64,000 nucleotides of DNA from Phycisphaerae bacterium (GCA_030425705.1 JAUHZU010000011.1:96875-160874), one strand, 5' to 3'; shown: positions 46,198 through 56,279, counted from the first letter of the stretch. Notes: generated by a model from the sequence alone, not told the origin. Numbers and translations are program-made.

Positions 46198-48078
46198 ATG
46201 CGTACGCTGTGCACCGGATCGGGAAGGTATGCCGTGATAGCCGTGTTGTTCCTGGTGATGCTGGCCGTGCCGGGCGGGCCCGCCTCGGGGCAGGAAGCCA
46301 GGAGCGAGATCGCCGAGGTGACCCTCTACCGCGACCAGGCACAGGTGGTCCGCTCCGTCGAGGTGCCGGCGGGGCAGGGGCCGATCGAGCTGGTTGTGAC
46401 CGGGCTGCCCGAGCAGATCGTCGGGTCGAGTCTGTTTGCAGAGGGTGGCGAGCAGGTCGACGTCCGGGCCGTGCGTTTCCGCCAGCGGGTGGTGGGGCAG
46501 GAGCCGCGTGAGGAGATCCGCGAACTGGACGAGCAGATCCTCGCGAAGTCCGAGGAGATCGAGGCCAACACCGCGATGCAGCAGCTGGTGCAGTCGCACC
46601 TGTCGTACCTGAACAAGCTCGAGGGCTTTGTCGCGCCGACCGCGACCACGGAGCTGTCCCAGGGCGTGCTCGATGCCGAGCAGCTCCGCGAGACCACGCA
46701 GTTCATCTTCGAGGAGCGTGCCGAGGCGACCCGGCAGATGCTCACACTCCGTTCCGAGGCGCGCGTCCTACAGCGGGACCTCGGGACACTGCAGCAGCAG
46801 CGCAACCAGATCGCCGGCCGATCGCAGAACGTCGTGCGTGAAGCGGTGCTGTTCCTGGACCGGCGTGACGCCAATGCGACGACCGTCCGCCTGACCTACC
46901 AGGTCGGCCACTGCGGCTGGTCGCCGAGCTACAACGTCCGCGGCGACCTGGAGCAGGGCACGGTCCGGCTGGAATACAACGCGATGATCCGGCAGATGAC
47001 CGGCGAAGACTGGGAGGGCGTCACGCTCACGCTGTCCACGGCGACACCGATGATCAGCGCCGCGGGCCCGGCGATGGCGGCGTTCCCCGTGTCGCTCGTG
47101 CCAGGAGCTCCACAACGGGCCGGCGCGGCCGGCGGACGCGGGGGCATGAACGGCGCATTCGCCGACGCCGACGCGGCGGACCTGGGCCGGGAGTACAACC
47201 AGCTCCAGCAGATGCAGCTCGATGCCGCGCTCTCCAACTCTAACGCCGTGAACCTCGCGGACAACCTCGACGCGAGCTGGCGGGGCAACGAGTTCGCCGC
47301 GCGTCGGCAGGTGCTCGAGCTGAGCGCCGGCCTGGCCGCGATTGAACAGGCCGAGCACGTCGCCGGCGGACCGGTCCGCGGGGTGAGCATCAGCTACGTC
47401 CTCGACGCGCCTGTCACGCTGCAGAGCCGCAGCGACCAGCAGATGACCCGCGTCATGCAGTCCGAGATGGACGGCGAGTTCTACCACGTCGCCAGCCCGG
47501 TCCTGACCTCGTTCGTCTACCGCGAGGCCGAGATCGAGAACAGCTCCGGCCGCGACCTGCTCAACGGGCCGGTGAGCGTGTACCTCGACGGGCGGTTCGT
47601 CGGGCGGACCGAGATGGTGAGTGTCACCCGCGGGCAGAAGTTCGTCGTCGGTTTCGGTGCCGACCCCCAGCTCCACACCAAGCGCGAGCTGGTCTCCCGC
47701 GATGAAGACGCCCAGGGCGGCAACACCCTGCTCGCCTTCGAGTACCGCCTGTCGATCGAGAACTACAGCAACACGCCCGCGCAGGTCCGCCTGATGGACC
47801 GCATCCCGACGTTCCGCAACGGCGACGACGTCAAGGTCACGATCGCCGACATGTCCGAAGAGCTCAGCGAGGACCCGGGCTACCAACGGCTGATGCGGCC
47901 CGACGGCATCCTCCGCTGGGACACCACCGTGCCCGCAGGCGCGAGCGGCGAATCCGCCCACGTTGTCAGCTACGCGTTCAACCTTGAGTTCGATCGCAAC
48001 TTCGTCCTGTCCACCGGCGACATGGAGAAGCTCCGCACCGAGTTCGAGGAGCAGGAACGCAACCGCCGGGGCCGCTGA
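46198..48078 (+). CDS. DUF4139 / mucoidy-inhibitor-MuiA-like exported protein
   Basis: A 626-residue protein with a signal peptide (AVIAVLFLVMLAVPGGPASG). After it comes an N-terminal domain with EIAEVTLYRDQAQVVRSVEVPAG, typical of the DUF4140/DUF4139 pair, then an alpha-helical coiled-coil hairpin (about residues 95-220), the first DUF4139 beta part (RLTYQVGHCGWSPSYNVRGDL), a low-complexity N/A/Q-rich loop (about 315-390), and the rest of DUF4139 (YREAEIENSSGRDLLNGPVSVYLDG). CAGGAG lies just before two consecutive ATG codons (46195, 46198); the second has better spacing. The function is not firmly known. Confidence 0.85.
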   Translation: MRTLCTGSGRYAVIAVLFLVMLAVPGGPASGQEARSEIAEVTLYRDQAQVVRSVEVPAGQGPIELVVTGLPEQIVGSSLFAEGGEQVDVRAVRFRQRVVGQEPREEIRELDEQILAKSEEIEANTAMQQLVQSHLSYLNKLEGFVAPTATTELSQGVLDAEQLRETTQFIFEERAEATRQMLTLRSEARVLQRDLGTLQQQRNQIAGRSQNVVREAVLFLDRRDANATTVRLTYQVGHCGWSPSYNVRGDLEQGTVRLEYNAMIRQMTGEDWEGVTLTLSTATPMISAAGPAMAAFPVSLVPGAPQRAGAAGGRGGMNGAFADADAADLGREYNQLQQMQLDAALSNSNAVNLADNLDASWRGNEFAARRQVLELSAGLAAIEQAEHVAGGPVRGVSISYVLDAPVTLQSRSDQQMTRVMQSEMDGEFYHVASPVLTSFVYREAEIENSSGRDLLNGPVSVYLDGRFVGRTEMVSVTRGQKFVVGFGADPQLHTKRELVSRDEDAQGGNTLLAFEYRLSIENYSNTPAQVRLMDRIPTFRNGDDVKVTIADMSEELSEDPGYQRLMRPDGILRWDTTVPAGASGESAHVVSYAFNLEFDRNFVLSTGDMEKLRTEFEEQERNRRGR

Positions 48079-48114
48079 TCGACCGCGATCACGGCATCTG
48101 AAAACACCGATCGG

Positions 48115-48146
48115 CCCGGCACAGCTTCACCGCTCTGCCGGGTTTT
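48115..48146 (+). terminator. Rho-independent terminator after the DUF4139 gene
   Basis: CCCGGCA (48115-48121) pairs with TGCCGGG (48136-48142), extended by AGC/GCT inside, followed by TTTTC. Confidence 0.8.
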
Positions 48147-48329
48147 CTAGTGCTGCTGACCCAATGGGATGGCATCGGCGGGTGGCACCGTCGAACCATG
48201 GTCGGGCTTCCTGTCAGCCCTTGGGCACACCCATCCCGCGCGGTAGACTGTCCCTCCGACGCGGCCGCGGGCCGTGCATCTCTGCAAACAGCGTGGCGGG
48301 TGGTTCGGCCGCGGCTCGGAGTCCTGGCC

Positions 48330-48932
48330 ATGATGAAGGTGCTGAAGTTTGTTGTCGCGCTCGTCCTCCTGCTGGTCGTCGCGGTGGTCGTTGTCGGGCT
48401 GTTCCTGCCCAAGAAGTACGACGTGGAACGGTCCATCACCATCGACGCGCCGCCCGAGGTGGTCTTCGCGTACCTCAACGACCTGGAGAAGTGGGAAGCA
48501 TGGGAGCCGTTCTCCAAGTCCGACACGACCATCGTCACGACCCTCGGCGAACCGTCGGCCGGCCTCGGCGCAACCCAGTCGTGGACCGGCGACAGCGGTA
48601 ACGGTTCGCTGACCTTTACGATGGCGGACCCGGACAAAGGCATCGCCTACGACCTGAACTTTGAGGGGTACGACCCGGCGTTTTCTCAGATGACCTTTGA
48701 GGTCGTCGACGGCAAGACCGTGCTCACATGGTCGATGCAGGGCGAGATCAACACGCCGGTCATCGGCGGGTACTTCGTCATGATGATGGATTCGATGGTT
48801 GCGCCGATGTACGACGACGGGCTCGCTAACATCAAGAAGGCCGCCGAGGCCGACGCAGCGGCAGGGGGCCAGCCAGAAGACGCGGGCGGTGATAACAACG
48901 GCACACCCGACGACGCTGGCGACGGCGCGTAG
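48330..48932 (+). CDS. SRPBCC-domain (START-like) membrane-anchored protein
   Basis: A 200-residue protein with an N-terminal anchor (VVALVLLLVVAVVVVGLFL) followed by a polyketide-cyclase/SRPBCC domain: KKYDVERSITIDAPPEVVFAYLNDLEKWEAWEPF, a typical opening of the hydrophobic-ligand pocket family. It ends with an acidic, Gly/Asp-rich tail. Two ATG codons (48330, 48333) are adjacent. The ligand is unknown. Confidence 0.82.
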   Translation: MMKVLKFVVALVLLLVVAVVVVGLFLPKKYDVERSITIDAPPEVVFAYLNDLEKWEAWEPFSKSDTTIVTTLGEPSAGLGATQSWTGDSGNGSLTFTMADPDKGIAYDLNFEGYDPAFSQMTFEVVDGKTVLTWSMQGEINTPVIGGYFVMMMDSMVAPMYDDGLANIKKAAEADAAAGGQPEDAGGDNNGTPDDAGDGA

Positions 48933-48973
48933 CAACTGCCGGCTGGCCGACACGACATCCTTACCGCCGCTGG

Positions 48974-49909
48974 CTACTCGTCCACGATCTCGAAGCGCTC
49001 AAACCGCGTCGGCATCGTCGCGATCAAGGCCTGGTCGACCATGAGCCGGCCCTGCGTCTTGAGCAGCACCGGGCGGAGTTCATCCAGCCAGCCATCGACC
49101 GTGCCGACGACCCGAGCGTTTAGTTCGTCCGCCAGCCACGCGACCGCCCAGTGATCGACGCTGTCCAGGTAGGCCTGCAGATCGGTGATATGACCGTCCA
49201 CGGTGGTCGCGTAGGTGTTGAGGGCCGCGACCACCGCTTCACCACGCTCGAGGTAGGGCAGCAGCGCCTGCGAGGCCTCGGCCCACTCGTCGATGTGCGC
49301 CGCCGTTGGGTCGGCCGAGGCCTGCGCGTAAGCCCGGGCGTACCGCTCCCAGTGCTCCGTCGCCGTCTCGATCCAGCCGCCCAGGTCTTCGGCCCGGCCG
49401 GCCAGGGCTTCGGTCCACACCGGCGACTGCTTCACCACCACCGCGAACACCCCCGCGGTCAGGCCGATGCCGGCCTCCGGCAGCGCGACCGCGGTTACGC
49501 CCAGCCCCGCGAGCAGCAGCTTCGTCGCCCGCCGACCGATCCAGTGCTCGTTTAACATCGCATCCAGTTCGCGGAGGCGCTGCGCGACCGCGTCCGTCAC
49601 GACCTGGCACCGGTTGCCCGCGGTATCCACCCAGGCGCTAAACTCGTCGGCATCGCTCAGCCATGGGCTGCACGCGAGGTCCGCCTCGATCATGCCCCAG
49701 GCCCGGTCGGCCGAGAGTGTGGGCTTCGCCGGTATCGCGGGCAAGGCAGCAGGCGCAGCGGCGAGGGGGGTGACATCTTGCACAAGCTCGGCGTCGCTCG
49801 CCGAGGCCTGCGTGCCCCATACCCGCCCGCCCCATGCCGAGGTCAGGATGAGCACGGCTACCAGGACGGAAGCGACCGGGTGTCGCCCAAGAATTGCGCG
49901 TCGTAGCAT
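48974..49909 (-). CDS. Hypothetical exported protein
   Basis: A 311-residue protein starting with a signal or anchor helix (HPVASVLVAVLILTSAWGG). A second hydrophobic stretch lies around residues 140-165 (LLLAGLGVTAVALPEAGIGL), and the C-terminal half is helical and rich in A, E and W. No family recognised. The ATG at 49907-49909 is preferred because AAAGGGA sits 5 bases upstream and the helix starts right after it. It lies downstream of the acyltransferase gene on the same strand but with its own ribosome-binding site. Confidence 0.65.
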   Translation of the reverse strand: MLRRAILGRHPVASVLVAVLILTSAWGGRVWGTQASASDAELVQDVTPLAAAPAALPAIPAKPTLSADRAWGMIEADLACSPWLSDADEFSAWVDTAGNRCQVVTDAVAQRLRELDAMLNEHWIGRRATKLLLAGLGVTAVALPEAGIGLTAGVFAVVVKQSPVWTEALAGRAEDLGGWIETATEHWERYARAYAQASADPTAAHIDEWAEASQALLPYLERGEAVVAALNTYATTVDGHITDLQAYLDSVDHWAVAWLADELNARVVGTVDGWLDELRPVLLKTQGRLMVDQALIATMPTRFERFEIVDE

Positions 49910-50038
49910 GGTGTCCCTTTCTTGAACTCGGCAGGCGAACATGTACGCATCGATCCGCCGCAATGTCCGCCTTCATGCTATCGGCCGATCCCGCTTCAAT
50001 CGCGGGAATCCGGCACGCCCGATCGTCAACCCCGAGGA

Positions 50039-51289
50039 CTACCCCACCAACGGGCCCTCCCACAGCGCCCCGCCTGGGTGCGGATTCGCCGCGTTGATGG
50101 CGTCCAGCCCGGCCTGCACCGCGCCCTCGGCCGCTGCCGTCACCGCACCGACCGCCTGGCGCGACGGCTTGCCGTCCGCGACCCAGCGTGTCAGGTCGAT
50201 CGGTTCGCCGAAACGGACCACCACCGCGCGGTCGCCGATCGGCGCGGGCATGGACCGGCTGAGGTCTTCGATCAGCTTCTCGGCCGTTTCAGCGACACGG
50301 TCGAGCGTCGGCCGATCCGCGACATAGGACCCTGAATAGCTCGCGAAGCGCAGCGCCAACATCGCCTCGTCCGCCCACGTCACCGCCGCGGCATGGTCGG
50401 CAACGCGCGCCGGGTCGGTCCGCACCTCGTGGATCACCCGCCGTGCCCGCCGGACACGGTCGATCAGCGTGTCCTTCGGCCGGGCCCTCAGCCCCAGCTT
50501 GTCTTCCAGCCGCTCCAGCACCGCGCCTGCGCCGTGGGCGATCAGCTCCATAAGTGTCTCCAACTCCGGGGCGTCCAGCCCGCGCTGCCGGAGGTTGCGG
50601 TGCAGCCCCGCGACGCCGATCTGCCGCAGCGCCTCGCCGGGCGGCAGGCCCGCGTCCAGCGCGACCTCGATCATCCCCGCGGCCTCACGGATCCGCGCGG
50701 ACACCGCTGGGCGGACATCATTGACGTAGCTCGCCTTGATCGACACGGGCACCACGAGGGTCCGCCGGCCCCGGGCGTGCAGCGCCCGCGCCCCGCGCAG
50801 CGCGAGGAACGCCGCGCCCTCGTTGAACGGCGTCACCCGGTCGTTTTCCAGATAGACGTTGCCCTCGGGGAACACGACCAGCGACGACCGCCCGCGCTCG
50901 ATCACCGACAAGGCCTGCTTCATCGCGCGCGGGTCGCCGCCCTCGCGGTCCACGGAGAACGCGCCGAGCTTCTGCATCACCCACGCGTCGCGACGGCTGC
51001 GCAGGAACACGTCGTAGGCCGCCATCACCTGCGTAGGTAGGCGTGCCTGCCGCGTCGCCTCGAGCAAGATCGGCGCATCCGCGTGCGTCGGGTGGTTGGG
51101 CATGAGGACCAGCCGATCGCCGTCCCGCAGCCGGTCGTGCAGGCCCTCCGCGCCCTCGACCGTCACCGAGGCGATGCGCATAGTCCGGGGCAGGTGCTTC
51201 CGCCGGTTGTGCCACATCAGCGCCGCGCGGACCCACCGCCGGGGCCTGGGCGGGAACCACTGGTACGGCTGATCCGAGAAGTCGAGCAT
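50039..51289 (-). CDS. PlsC-like acyltransferase (1-acylglycerol-3-phosphate acyltransferase family)
   Basis: A protein of 416 residues (428 from an upstream TTG at 51325). The N-terminal domain has the acyltransferase motifs LVLMPNHPTHADAPILLEA (NHxxxxD) and SSLVVFPEGNVYLENDRVTPFNEGAAF (FPEG), so it should transfer an acyl chain to a lysophospholipid or related acceptor. The C-terminal approximately 180 residues are helical with no domain I recognise, and are longer than in PlsC. A membrane-anchor helix is not obvious. Confidence 0.82.
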   Translation of the reverse strand: MLDFSDQPYQWFPPRPRRWVRAALMWHNRRKHLPRTMRIASVTVEGAEGLHDRLRDGDRLVLMPNHPTHADAPILLEATRQARLPTQVMAAYDVFLRSRRDAWVMQKLGAFSVDREGGDPRAMKQALSVIERGRSSLVVFPEGNVYLENDRVTPFNEGAAFLALRGARALHARGRRTLVVPVSIKASYVNDVRPAVSARIREAAGMIEVALDAGLPPGEALRQIGVAGLHRNLRQRGLDAPELETLMELIAHGAGAVLERLEDKLGLRARPKDTLIDRVRRARRVIHEVRTDPARVADHAAAVTWADEAMLALRFASYSGSYVADRPTLDRVAETAEKLIEDLSRSMPAPIGDRAVVVRFGEPIDLTRWVADGKPSRQAVGAVTAAAEGAVQAGLDAINAANPHPGGALWEGPLVG

Positions 51290-51346
51290 GCCCGGATCAT
51301 CCCCGCCCGGGTACGGGTGGGTCAACCGGCTCCGGCGGCTCAGCGG

Positions 51347-52114
51347 TCAGCTCGCCTGCCCCGCGAGGCCGGCCATCACCGTCTTGATCCCCACCGCAAG
51401 AAAGAACAACGCCGCGAACGAGCCGACGGCCAGCAGATAGATCGGCCGGCCGTCGGGTGTATCCGTCTGCTTCATCGCCGCGTACAGGGTAATGAAGCCC
51501 AGGGCCAGCCCGACCGCCGTAGCAATCCCCCCGACGATGAGCTTGGCGGCGCGGACGTTCCAACTCGATGAGTTGGAGGGCATGTACATCACCGTGAGCG
51601 CGAGCCCAACCAGCAGAAGCAGCAGCGCACCAGCACCGGCCACGATGATCTTGAGCCAGTCCGTCTCGCCCTTGAGCGCGGGCTCCAGGGTGTACGCGAA
51701 GTAGAACATCCCCATCGCCACCAGGAACACGAACCCAAGCATCAGGTGGTGCGAGACCTTGCGCTGCTGAAGGTTAGCGATAAACGTGTCCTCGGAGACC
51801 CATGCCGAATCACGAGCAGAGGGCGGCGCCTGCGCCACAGCTGCCCCGGCGTGTCGGCCGCGGACGAGGTCATAGCCGCAACCCACACAGAACTTGGCCT
51901 CGGGCTGCAGCGCACCGTGACAAGACGGGCAGGCCGCGGATTGCGGGTCGGGGCCGAACAGGTCGTCGTAGGTCAGCGCCGCCTCTTCCTCATCGGAAGC
52001 GGGCACCCTGAAGCCCTCGCCGCACGCCTTGCACTTCGCCCTACGGCCGCGTGCCTCGGCGGGGAGCTTGTAGGTCTTGCCACAGTGGTCACAGGCCGCG
52101 CGGATCGTCGACAT
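51347..52114 (-). CDS. Double zinc-ribbon membrane protein
   Basis: A 255-residue protein. A first zinc-finger region at residues 8-36 (CDHCGKTYKLPAEARGRRAK with CKACG) and a second ribbon (CPSCHGALQPEAKFCVGCG, about 61-79) are followed by four membrane helices (LMLGFVFLVAMGMFYFAYTL, IIVAGAGALLLLLVGLALTV, LIVGGIATAVGLALGFITLY, LLAVGSFAALFFLAVGIK). This MJ0042-like N-terminus plus helices is widespread in planctomycetes with no defined function. Confidence 0.78.
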   Translation of the reverse strand: MSTIRAACDHCGKTYKLPAEARGRRAKCKACGEGFRVPASDEEEAALTYDDLFGPDPQSAACPSCHGALQPEAKFCVGCGYDLVRGRHAGAAVAQAPPSARDSAWVSEDTFIANLQQRKVSHHLMLGFVFLVAMGMFYFAYTLEPALKGETDWLKIIVAGAGALLLLLVGLALTVMYMPSNSSSWNVRAAKLIVGGIATAVGLALGFITLYAAMKQTDTPDGRPIYLLAVGSFAALFFLAVGIKTVMAGLAGQAS

Positions 52115-52224
52115 CAGGTTGCTCCCGGAAAGTTGGAGATCTCAGGCCCGCGCACCGATGCGCTGTCAAAAGGCCCGTGCGACGCAGTGTATTCGTTTGT
52201 CGGGATCGCCGTGACGGGGTTGGC

Positions 52225-53361
52225 CTAATCGCCGGCGGGAGGGGCCTGCTGGGCGTCGGGCTTAGCGTCCGTCGCGTCGGGGGCGGGGATCGAGATGAGC
52301 AGCAGGGTCTGCACCGGCTGCCGCGCGCGGGTTCCGGTCAGAAGGGCCCGGCCAAAATGCACGGGCAGGGGCGGCGCGACACGGGCGTAACGCACCGGCG
52401 TGGTCGCGGAGTCCTCATCCGGCTCGGCCGCATCCTCGGCGGGGAGCTCATCGGACTCCGGACGCTCGGGCACACCCAGCCGCAGGTGCGACGGCGGGGC
52501 GGCGGGGTCGTCGTCCAGCGCGATCGAGGTCTGCGCGATCCACGAGATATCGACGCTCGGCCGCGGCGTCCTGCCCGGGTCGTTGTCATCGAGTTGTTCC
52601 TCGATCGGCCAAGGCCAGTAGAGGCCGACCACCAGCAGCCGGTCGTGCCTGAGCTCGACGCGCACCGCCAGTTCGTGGAACAGCCGGCCATCCAGCTCGC
52701 GTTCGAGGATATCGCGCGGGATCAGGTGGTTGTTGTCTGGGAGGAAGTGGTGGGGGGTGAGCACGAGGTAGACCTTGCCGTCGGCCTGCTCGAGCTGCGC
52801 GAGGAACTGGAGCTTGCCGTCACCGCCGCCGGTGATGACGTCTTCGCGCGGCGGCGCGGGCGGCGCCGAAAGGTCCACGGGGATGCGAGAGCCCGTGCGC
52901 AGGCGCGGTGTCGCCATGATGGGCACCGGGTGGTCGCTGGTGTAGACCTGCGTCTCGAAGAGTTCGAGCACCTGCGGCATCGCCGTCGCGAACGGCTCGA
53001 CATCGTCTTCTTCGAGCAGTCCCAGGCGTAGGCCGTTGGACTGCCACATGCCGCGGGTGATCGCGGGGAAGGCCTGCTCGTTGATGAGCGCCCAGGCGTC
53101 GTCGGTCGGTTCGTCCAGGGGGATGTCGATCCGCTGCACGATCGCGTGGACCACGGCGGGACGCGCGGGCTCTTCGGGGTCCGGCCCGAGTTGCGGCAGC
53201 GGCGGCACCGCGGGGTCCAGTTCACCGAGCGTTACGCCCGGCCGGTTGTTTGCCGGATCGGACGCGCAGCCGACGGCAACCACGAGCGCACCGACAAACA
53301 CCGCGGCCACACACCGCCGGGCCAGAAGCTGGGAAAGATAGGGGGTTCGCAGGCGTCCCAT
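52225..53361 (-). CDS. Predicted lipoprotein of unknown function
   Basis: A 378-residue protein with an N-terminal lipoprotein signal (VAAVFVGALVVAVGCAS, lipobox VAVGC), so the mature protein should be lipid-anchored at Cys 31 or so. The rest is rich in D, E and P; no domain recognised. Residues 230-300 have some beta character (LAVRVELRHDRLLVVGLYWPW). The ATG giving MGRLRTPYL was chosen because the signal begins there; earlier in-frame starts exist. Confidence 0.7.
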   Translation of the reverse strand: MGRLRTPYLSQLLARRCVAAVFVGALVVAVGCASDPANNRPGVTLGELDPAVPPLPQLGPDPEEPARPAVVHAIVQRIDIPLDEPTDDAWALINEQAFPAITRGMWQSNGLRLGLLEEDDVEPFATAMPQVLELFETQVYTSDHPVPIMATPRLRTGSRIPVDLSAPPAPPREDVITGGGDGKLQFLAQLEQADGKVYLVLTPHHFLPDNNHLIPRDILERELDGRLFHELAVRVELRHDRLLVVGLYWPWPIEEQLDDNDPGRTPRPSVDISWIAQTSIALDDDPAAPPSHLRLGVPERPESDELPAEDAAEPDEDSATTPVRYARVAPPLPVHFGRALLTGTRARQPVQTLLLISIPAPDATDAKPDAQQAPPAGD

Positions 53362-53424
53362 GATCGGCTGGACATTGTACCCCCGTAAGCAGCCGTCGCT
53401 CACGCGAATGCAACACGGGGCGTG

Positions 53425-53456
53425 CAAAAACCCCCCGCCTCGGAGTTGGCGGGGGG
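53425..53456. terminator. Rho-independent terminator downstream of the HU-like gene
   Basis: CCCCCCGCC (53431-53439) pairs with GGCGGGGGG (53448-53456). On the minus strand it is followed by a T-run (A-run at 53426-53430 on +). It lies about 100 bases after the HU stop. Confidence 0.8.
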
Positions 53457-53553
53457 TCTTGTTTCGTCACAGGGTGGGGCAAACGGCCCCGGCGGTCGGG
53501 CGGATGCCCAGCGGACACGGCAACGGGGGATGAAGCCGCCGCCGCAGGTCGGG

Positions 53554-53898
53554 TCAGACCATGTCCTTGAGGCCCTTGAGCGGGGTCACCTTGACGGCCT
53601 TGCGGGCCGGCTTCGCGGGGATATCGCGGTATTCCTTCAGCAGCGGGACGTACACGTTCTTGCGTGCGGGGCGGCGGGGGATGTCACGGCGCTTGATCTT
53701 CATCAGGCCGGGGACCGTGAAGTAGCCCGGGCCACGCTTGCCCAGGTTCTTGCCGATGAGGCCTTGCAGCGAATCAAAGACGGCGGCGACGTCCTTCTTG
53801 CTGAGCCCGGTTTCCTCGGCGATGAGCGACATCACCTGGGATTTGGTCGGGGCTTTGGCGGCAGCGGCCGCCTTCTTGGTGGTTTTCTTCTTAGCCAT
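53554..53898 (-). CDS. HU/IHF-family nucleoid DNA-binding protein
   Basis: A 114-residue histone-like protein. A Lys/Ala-rich N-terminal tail (MAKKKTTKKAAAAAKAPTKS) precedes the HU core: VMSLIAEETGLSKKDVAAVFDSLQGLIG, then PGYFTVPGLMKIK and the basic beta-arm (RRDIPRRPARKNV) with the C-terminal KVTPLKGLKDMV. Compared with standard 90-residue HU it has an N-terminal extension and a modified arm, a form seen in several non-proteobacterial phyla. AGGAG lies 8 bases upstream of the ATG. It diverges from dnaK. Confidence 0.92.
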   Translation of the reverse strand: MAKKKTTKKAAAAAKAPTKSQVMSLIAEETGLSKKDVAAVFDSLQGLIGKNLGKRGPGYFTVPGLMKIKRRDIPRRPARKNVYVPLLKEYRDIPAKPARKAVKVTPLKGLKDMV

Positions 53899-54299
53899 GG
53901 TGCTCTCCTAGCAGGTTGGTGGATTCATCCGTGACGAAACGTGGATTGTCTGCCGAATCATCGGACTCCGATGCCCACGCTTCGCAGGATTTTGCAGGGT
54001 TTTTCAGGGTTTGTAAACCCGGCGATGAGTTTTCCCCAAGAAAAACCTGTCCGAATCGAGATCGGCACCCGCTTGCACCCGCATATCCCCCGCACCAAAC
54101 AGGCCTCCGCCCGCTCAGCCCGGCGGACCGGGTTGCCAGTTTGGCAGGGCGATCCGGCCAGGAATCCGTGCTGGCAGGGGAAAAACGCGGCTTTCAGGCC
54201 TGCGCGGGGCTCCCGCTGGCACGCACCTTGCCCACACTACGGCACAGCAATCACCGGCCGCCCGCTCGGCCGTACCCGTGACGTGATAGGAAACCAATC
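53899..54299. other. 401-base divergent promoter region between the HU-like gene and dnaK
   Basis: No coding region supported. It holds a run of near-repeats around 53990-54020 (ggattttgcagggtttttca), a sigma-54-like site (separate entry) and presumably the HU promoter. No CIRCE (TTAGCACTC-N9-GAGTGCTAA) operator for HrcA is seen. Confidence 0.7.
54217..54231 (+). promoter_or_regulatory. Sigma-54-type promoter match upstream of dnaK
   Basis: TGGCACGCACCTTGC fits the -24/-12 pattern TGGCACG-N4-TTGC with the key GG and GC 10 bases apart. A start would fall near 54243, about 57 bases before the dnaK ATG. A chance match is possible, and no enhancer-binding site was identified. Confidence 0.5.
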
Positions 54300-56207
54300 A
54301 TGAGCAAGACCATCGGAATCGACCTGGGCACGACCAACTCCGTCGTCGCCGTCATGGAAGCCGGCAGCCCCAAGGTGCTGATCAACAGCTCGGGCAACCG
54401 CACCACCCCCTCCATCGTCGCCTTCACCGACAAGGGCGACCGCCTCGTCGGCCAGCCCGCGCGGCAGCAGCAGGTCACCAACCCCACCGGCACAATCTTC
54501 TCGATCAAACGCTTCATGGGCCGACGCCACTCCGAGGTGACCGGCGAAGAGAAGATGGTCCCCTACGAAGTGCAGGGCGGCAGCGACGAACTCGTCAAAG
54601 TCACCGTCAAGGGCAAGACCTACACGCCGCAGGAGATCTCGGCGATGGTCCTGACCGACCTGAAGAAGACCGCCGAGGACTACCTGGGCGAAAAGGTCCT
54701 CAAGGCGGTCATCACCGTCCCCGCGTACTTCAACGACAGCCAGCGGCAGGCCACCAAGGAGGCCGGGGAGATCGCCGGGCTCAAGGTCGAGCGGATCATC
54801 AACGAGCCGACCGCCGCCGCGCTGGCCTACGGCCTGGACAAGAAGAAGGACGAGAAGATCGCGGTCTTCGACCTGGGCGGCGGCACGTTCGACGTCTCCA
54901 TCCTCGACATCGGCGACGCCGATGGCACGACCGTCTTCGAGGTGCTCTCCACCTCCGGCGACGGGCACCTGGGCGGTGACGACTGGGACGAGGCGATGAT
55001 CAACTACCTCGCGTCCGAGTTCAAGCGCACCGACGGCATCGACCTGCGTAACGACGCCATGGCGCTGCAACGACTTAAGGAAGCGGCCGAGAAGGCAAAG
55101 ATGGAGCTCTCCACCGCGCAGGAGACGACCGTCAACCTGCCGTTTATCACCGCGACGAACGAGGGCCCCAAGCACCTGCAGATCACGCTCACCCGCGCCA
55201 AGTTCGAAGAGATCTGCGACGACCTGTTCGAGCGGATCAAGCAGCCGGTTCTCACCGCACTTAAGGACGCGGGGCTCTCCACCGGCGACATCGACGAAGT
55301 CGTCCTCGTCGGCGGCTCGACCCGCATCCCGAAGGTCCAGGCGATCGCCAAGGAACTGTTCGGCAAGGAACCCAACAAGTCAATCAACCCCGACGAGGTC
55401 GTGGCGCTGGGTGCGGCGATCCAGGGCGGCGTGCTCGACTCGGGCGGCAAGTCTGATGTGCTGCTGCTGGACGTGACCCCGCTGTCGCTGGGTATCGAGA
55501 CGATGGGCGGCGTCATGACCAAGCTCATCGAGAAGAACACCACGATCCCGACCAGCAAGAGCGAGACCTTCTCGACCGCCAGCGACAACCAGCCGAGCGT
55601 GACCATCCACGTCCTGCAGGGCGAACGCGAGTTCTCCAAGGACAACCGGACGCTCGGGCAGTTCGACCTCTCGGACATCCCCCCGGCCCCCCGCGGCACG
55701 CCGCAGATCGAGGTGACCTTCGAGATCGATGCGAACGGCATTCTCAACGTCTCCGCCAAGGACAAGGCGACCAACAAGGAGCAGTCCATCGAGATCACCG
55801 GCAGTTCGGGCCTGTCCGACACCGAGATCGAGCAGATGAAGAAAGACGCCGAGATGCACGCCGAAGAGGACAAGAAGAAGCGCGACCTGGTGGATACAAA
55901 GAACCAGGCCGACACCATCATCTTCCAGACGCGCAAGCAGCTCGAGGAGTTCGGCGACAAGGTCGGCCCGGAGGTCCGCGGCAAGATCGAATCGTCGCTG
56001 AGCAACCTGGAAGACAAGGTCAAGGGCGACGACGCCGACGCGATCAAGGCCGCGCTGCAGGCGCTCAACAACGACGTCATGGAGTTGGGCAAGGCCGCCT
56101 ATGAAGGTGCCCAGCCCGGCGCTGACACCGGGCAGCCCGAGGGCGATGCGTCCAACAACTCGAACGACGACGACGTGATCGACGCCGAGTACGAGGTCAA
56201 GAACTAG
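54300..56207 (+). CDS. dnaK: Chaperone protein DnaK (Hsp70)
   Basis: The 635-residue Hsp70 has the N-terminal ATPase motif [66 protein letters not shown], the linker [18 protein letters not shown] (LLLDV) and the substrate domain, ending in the acidic C-terminus [14 protein letters not shown]. All are canonical. dnaJ and grpE are not adjacent. TAGGA 8 bases upstream of the ATG serves as ribosome-binding site. Confidence 0.98.
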   Translation: MSKTIGIDLGTTNSVVAVMEAGSPKVLINSSGNRTTPSIVAFTDKGDRLVGQPARQQQVTNPTGTIFSIKRFMGRRHSEVTGEEKMVPYEVQGGSDELVKVTVKGKTYTPQEISAMVLTDLKKTAEDYLGEKVLKAVITVPAYFNDSQRQATKEAGEIAGLKVERIINEPTAAALAYGLDKKKDEKIAVFDLGGGTFDVSILDIGDADGTTVFEVLSTSGDGHLGGDDWDEAMINYLASEFKRTDGIDLRNDAMALQRLKEAAEKAKMELSTAQETTVNLPFITATNEGPKHLQITLTRAKFEEICDDLFERIKQPVLTALKDAGLSTGDIDEVVLVGGSTRIPKVQAIAKELFGKEPNKSINPDEVVALGAAIQGGVLDSGGKSDVLLLDVTPLSLGIETMGGVMTKLIEKNTTIPTSKSETFSTASDNQPSVTIHVLQGEREFSKDNRTLGQFDLSDIPPAPRGTPQIEVTFEIDANGILNVSAKDKATNKEQSIEITGSSGLSDTEIEQMKKDAEMHAEEDKKKRDLVDTKNQADTIIFQTRKQLEEFGDKVGPEVRGKIESSLSNLEDKVKGDDADAIKAALQALNNDVMELGKAAYEGAQPGADTGQPEGDASNNSNDDDVIDAEYEVKN

Positions 56208-56249
56208 CATCGTCTGCCGTCTTCCCGCGACCCTGATAGAAAACACTCG

Positions 56250-56279
56250 ACAGCCCGCGCAGCCGCGCGGGCTGTTTTT
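56250..56279 (+). terminator. Rho-independent terminator after dnaK
   Basis: ACAGCCCGCGC (56250-56260) pairs with GCGCGGGCTGT (56265-56275) around loop AGCC, followed by TTTT. Confidence 0.9.

Noticed and set aside
53899..54299. A CIRCE operator before dnaK
   Set aside because: No TTAGCACTC-N9-GAGTGCTAA-like inverted repeat is present.
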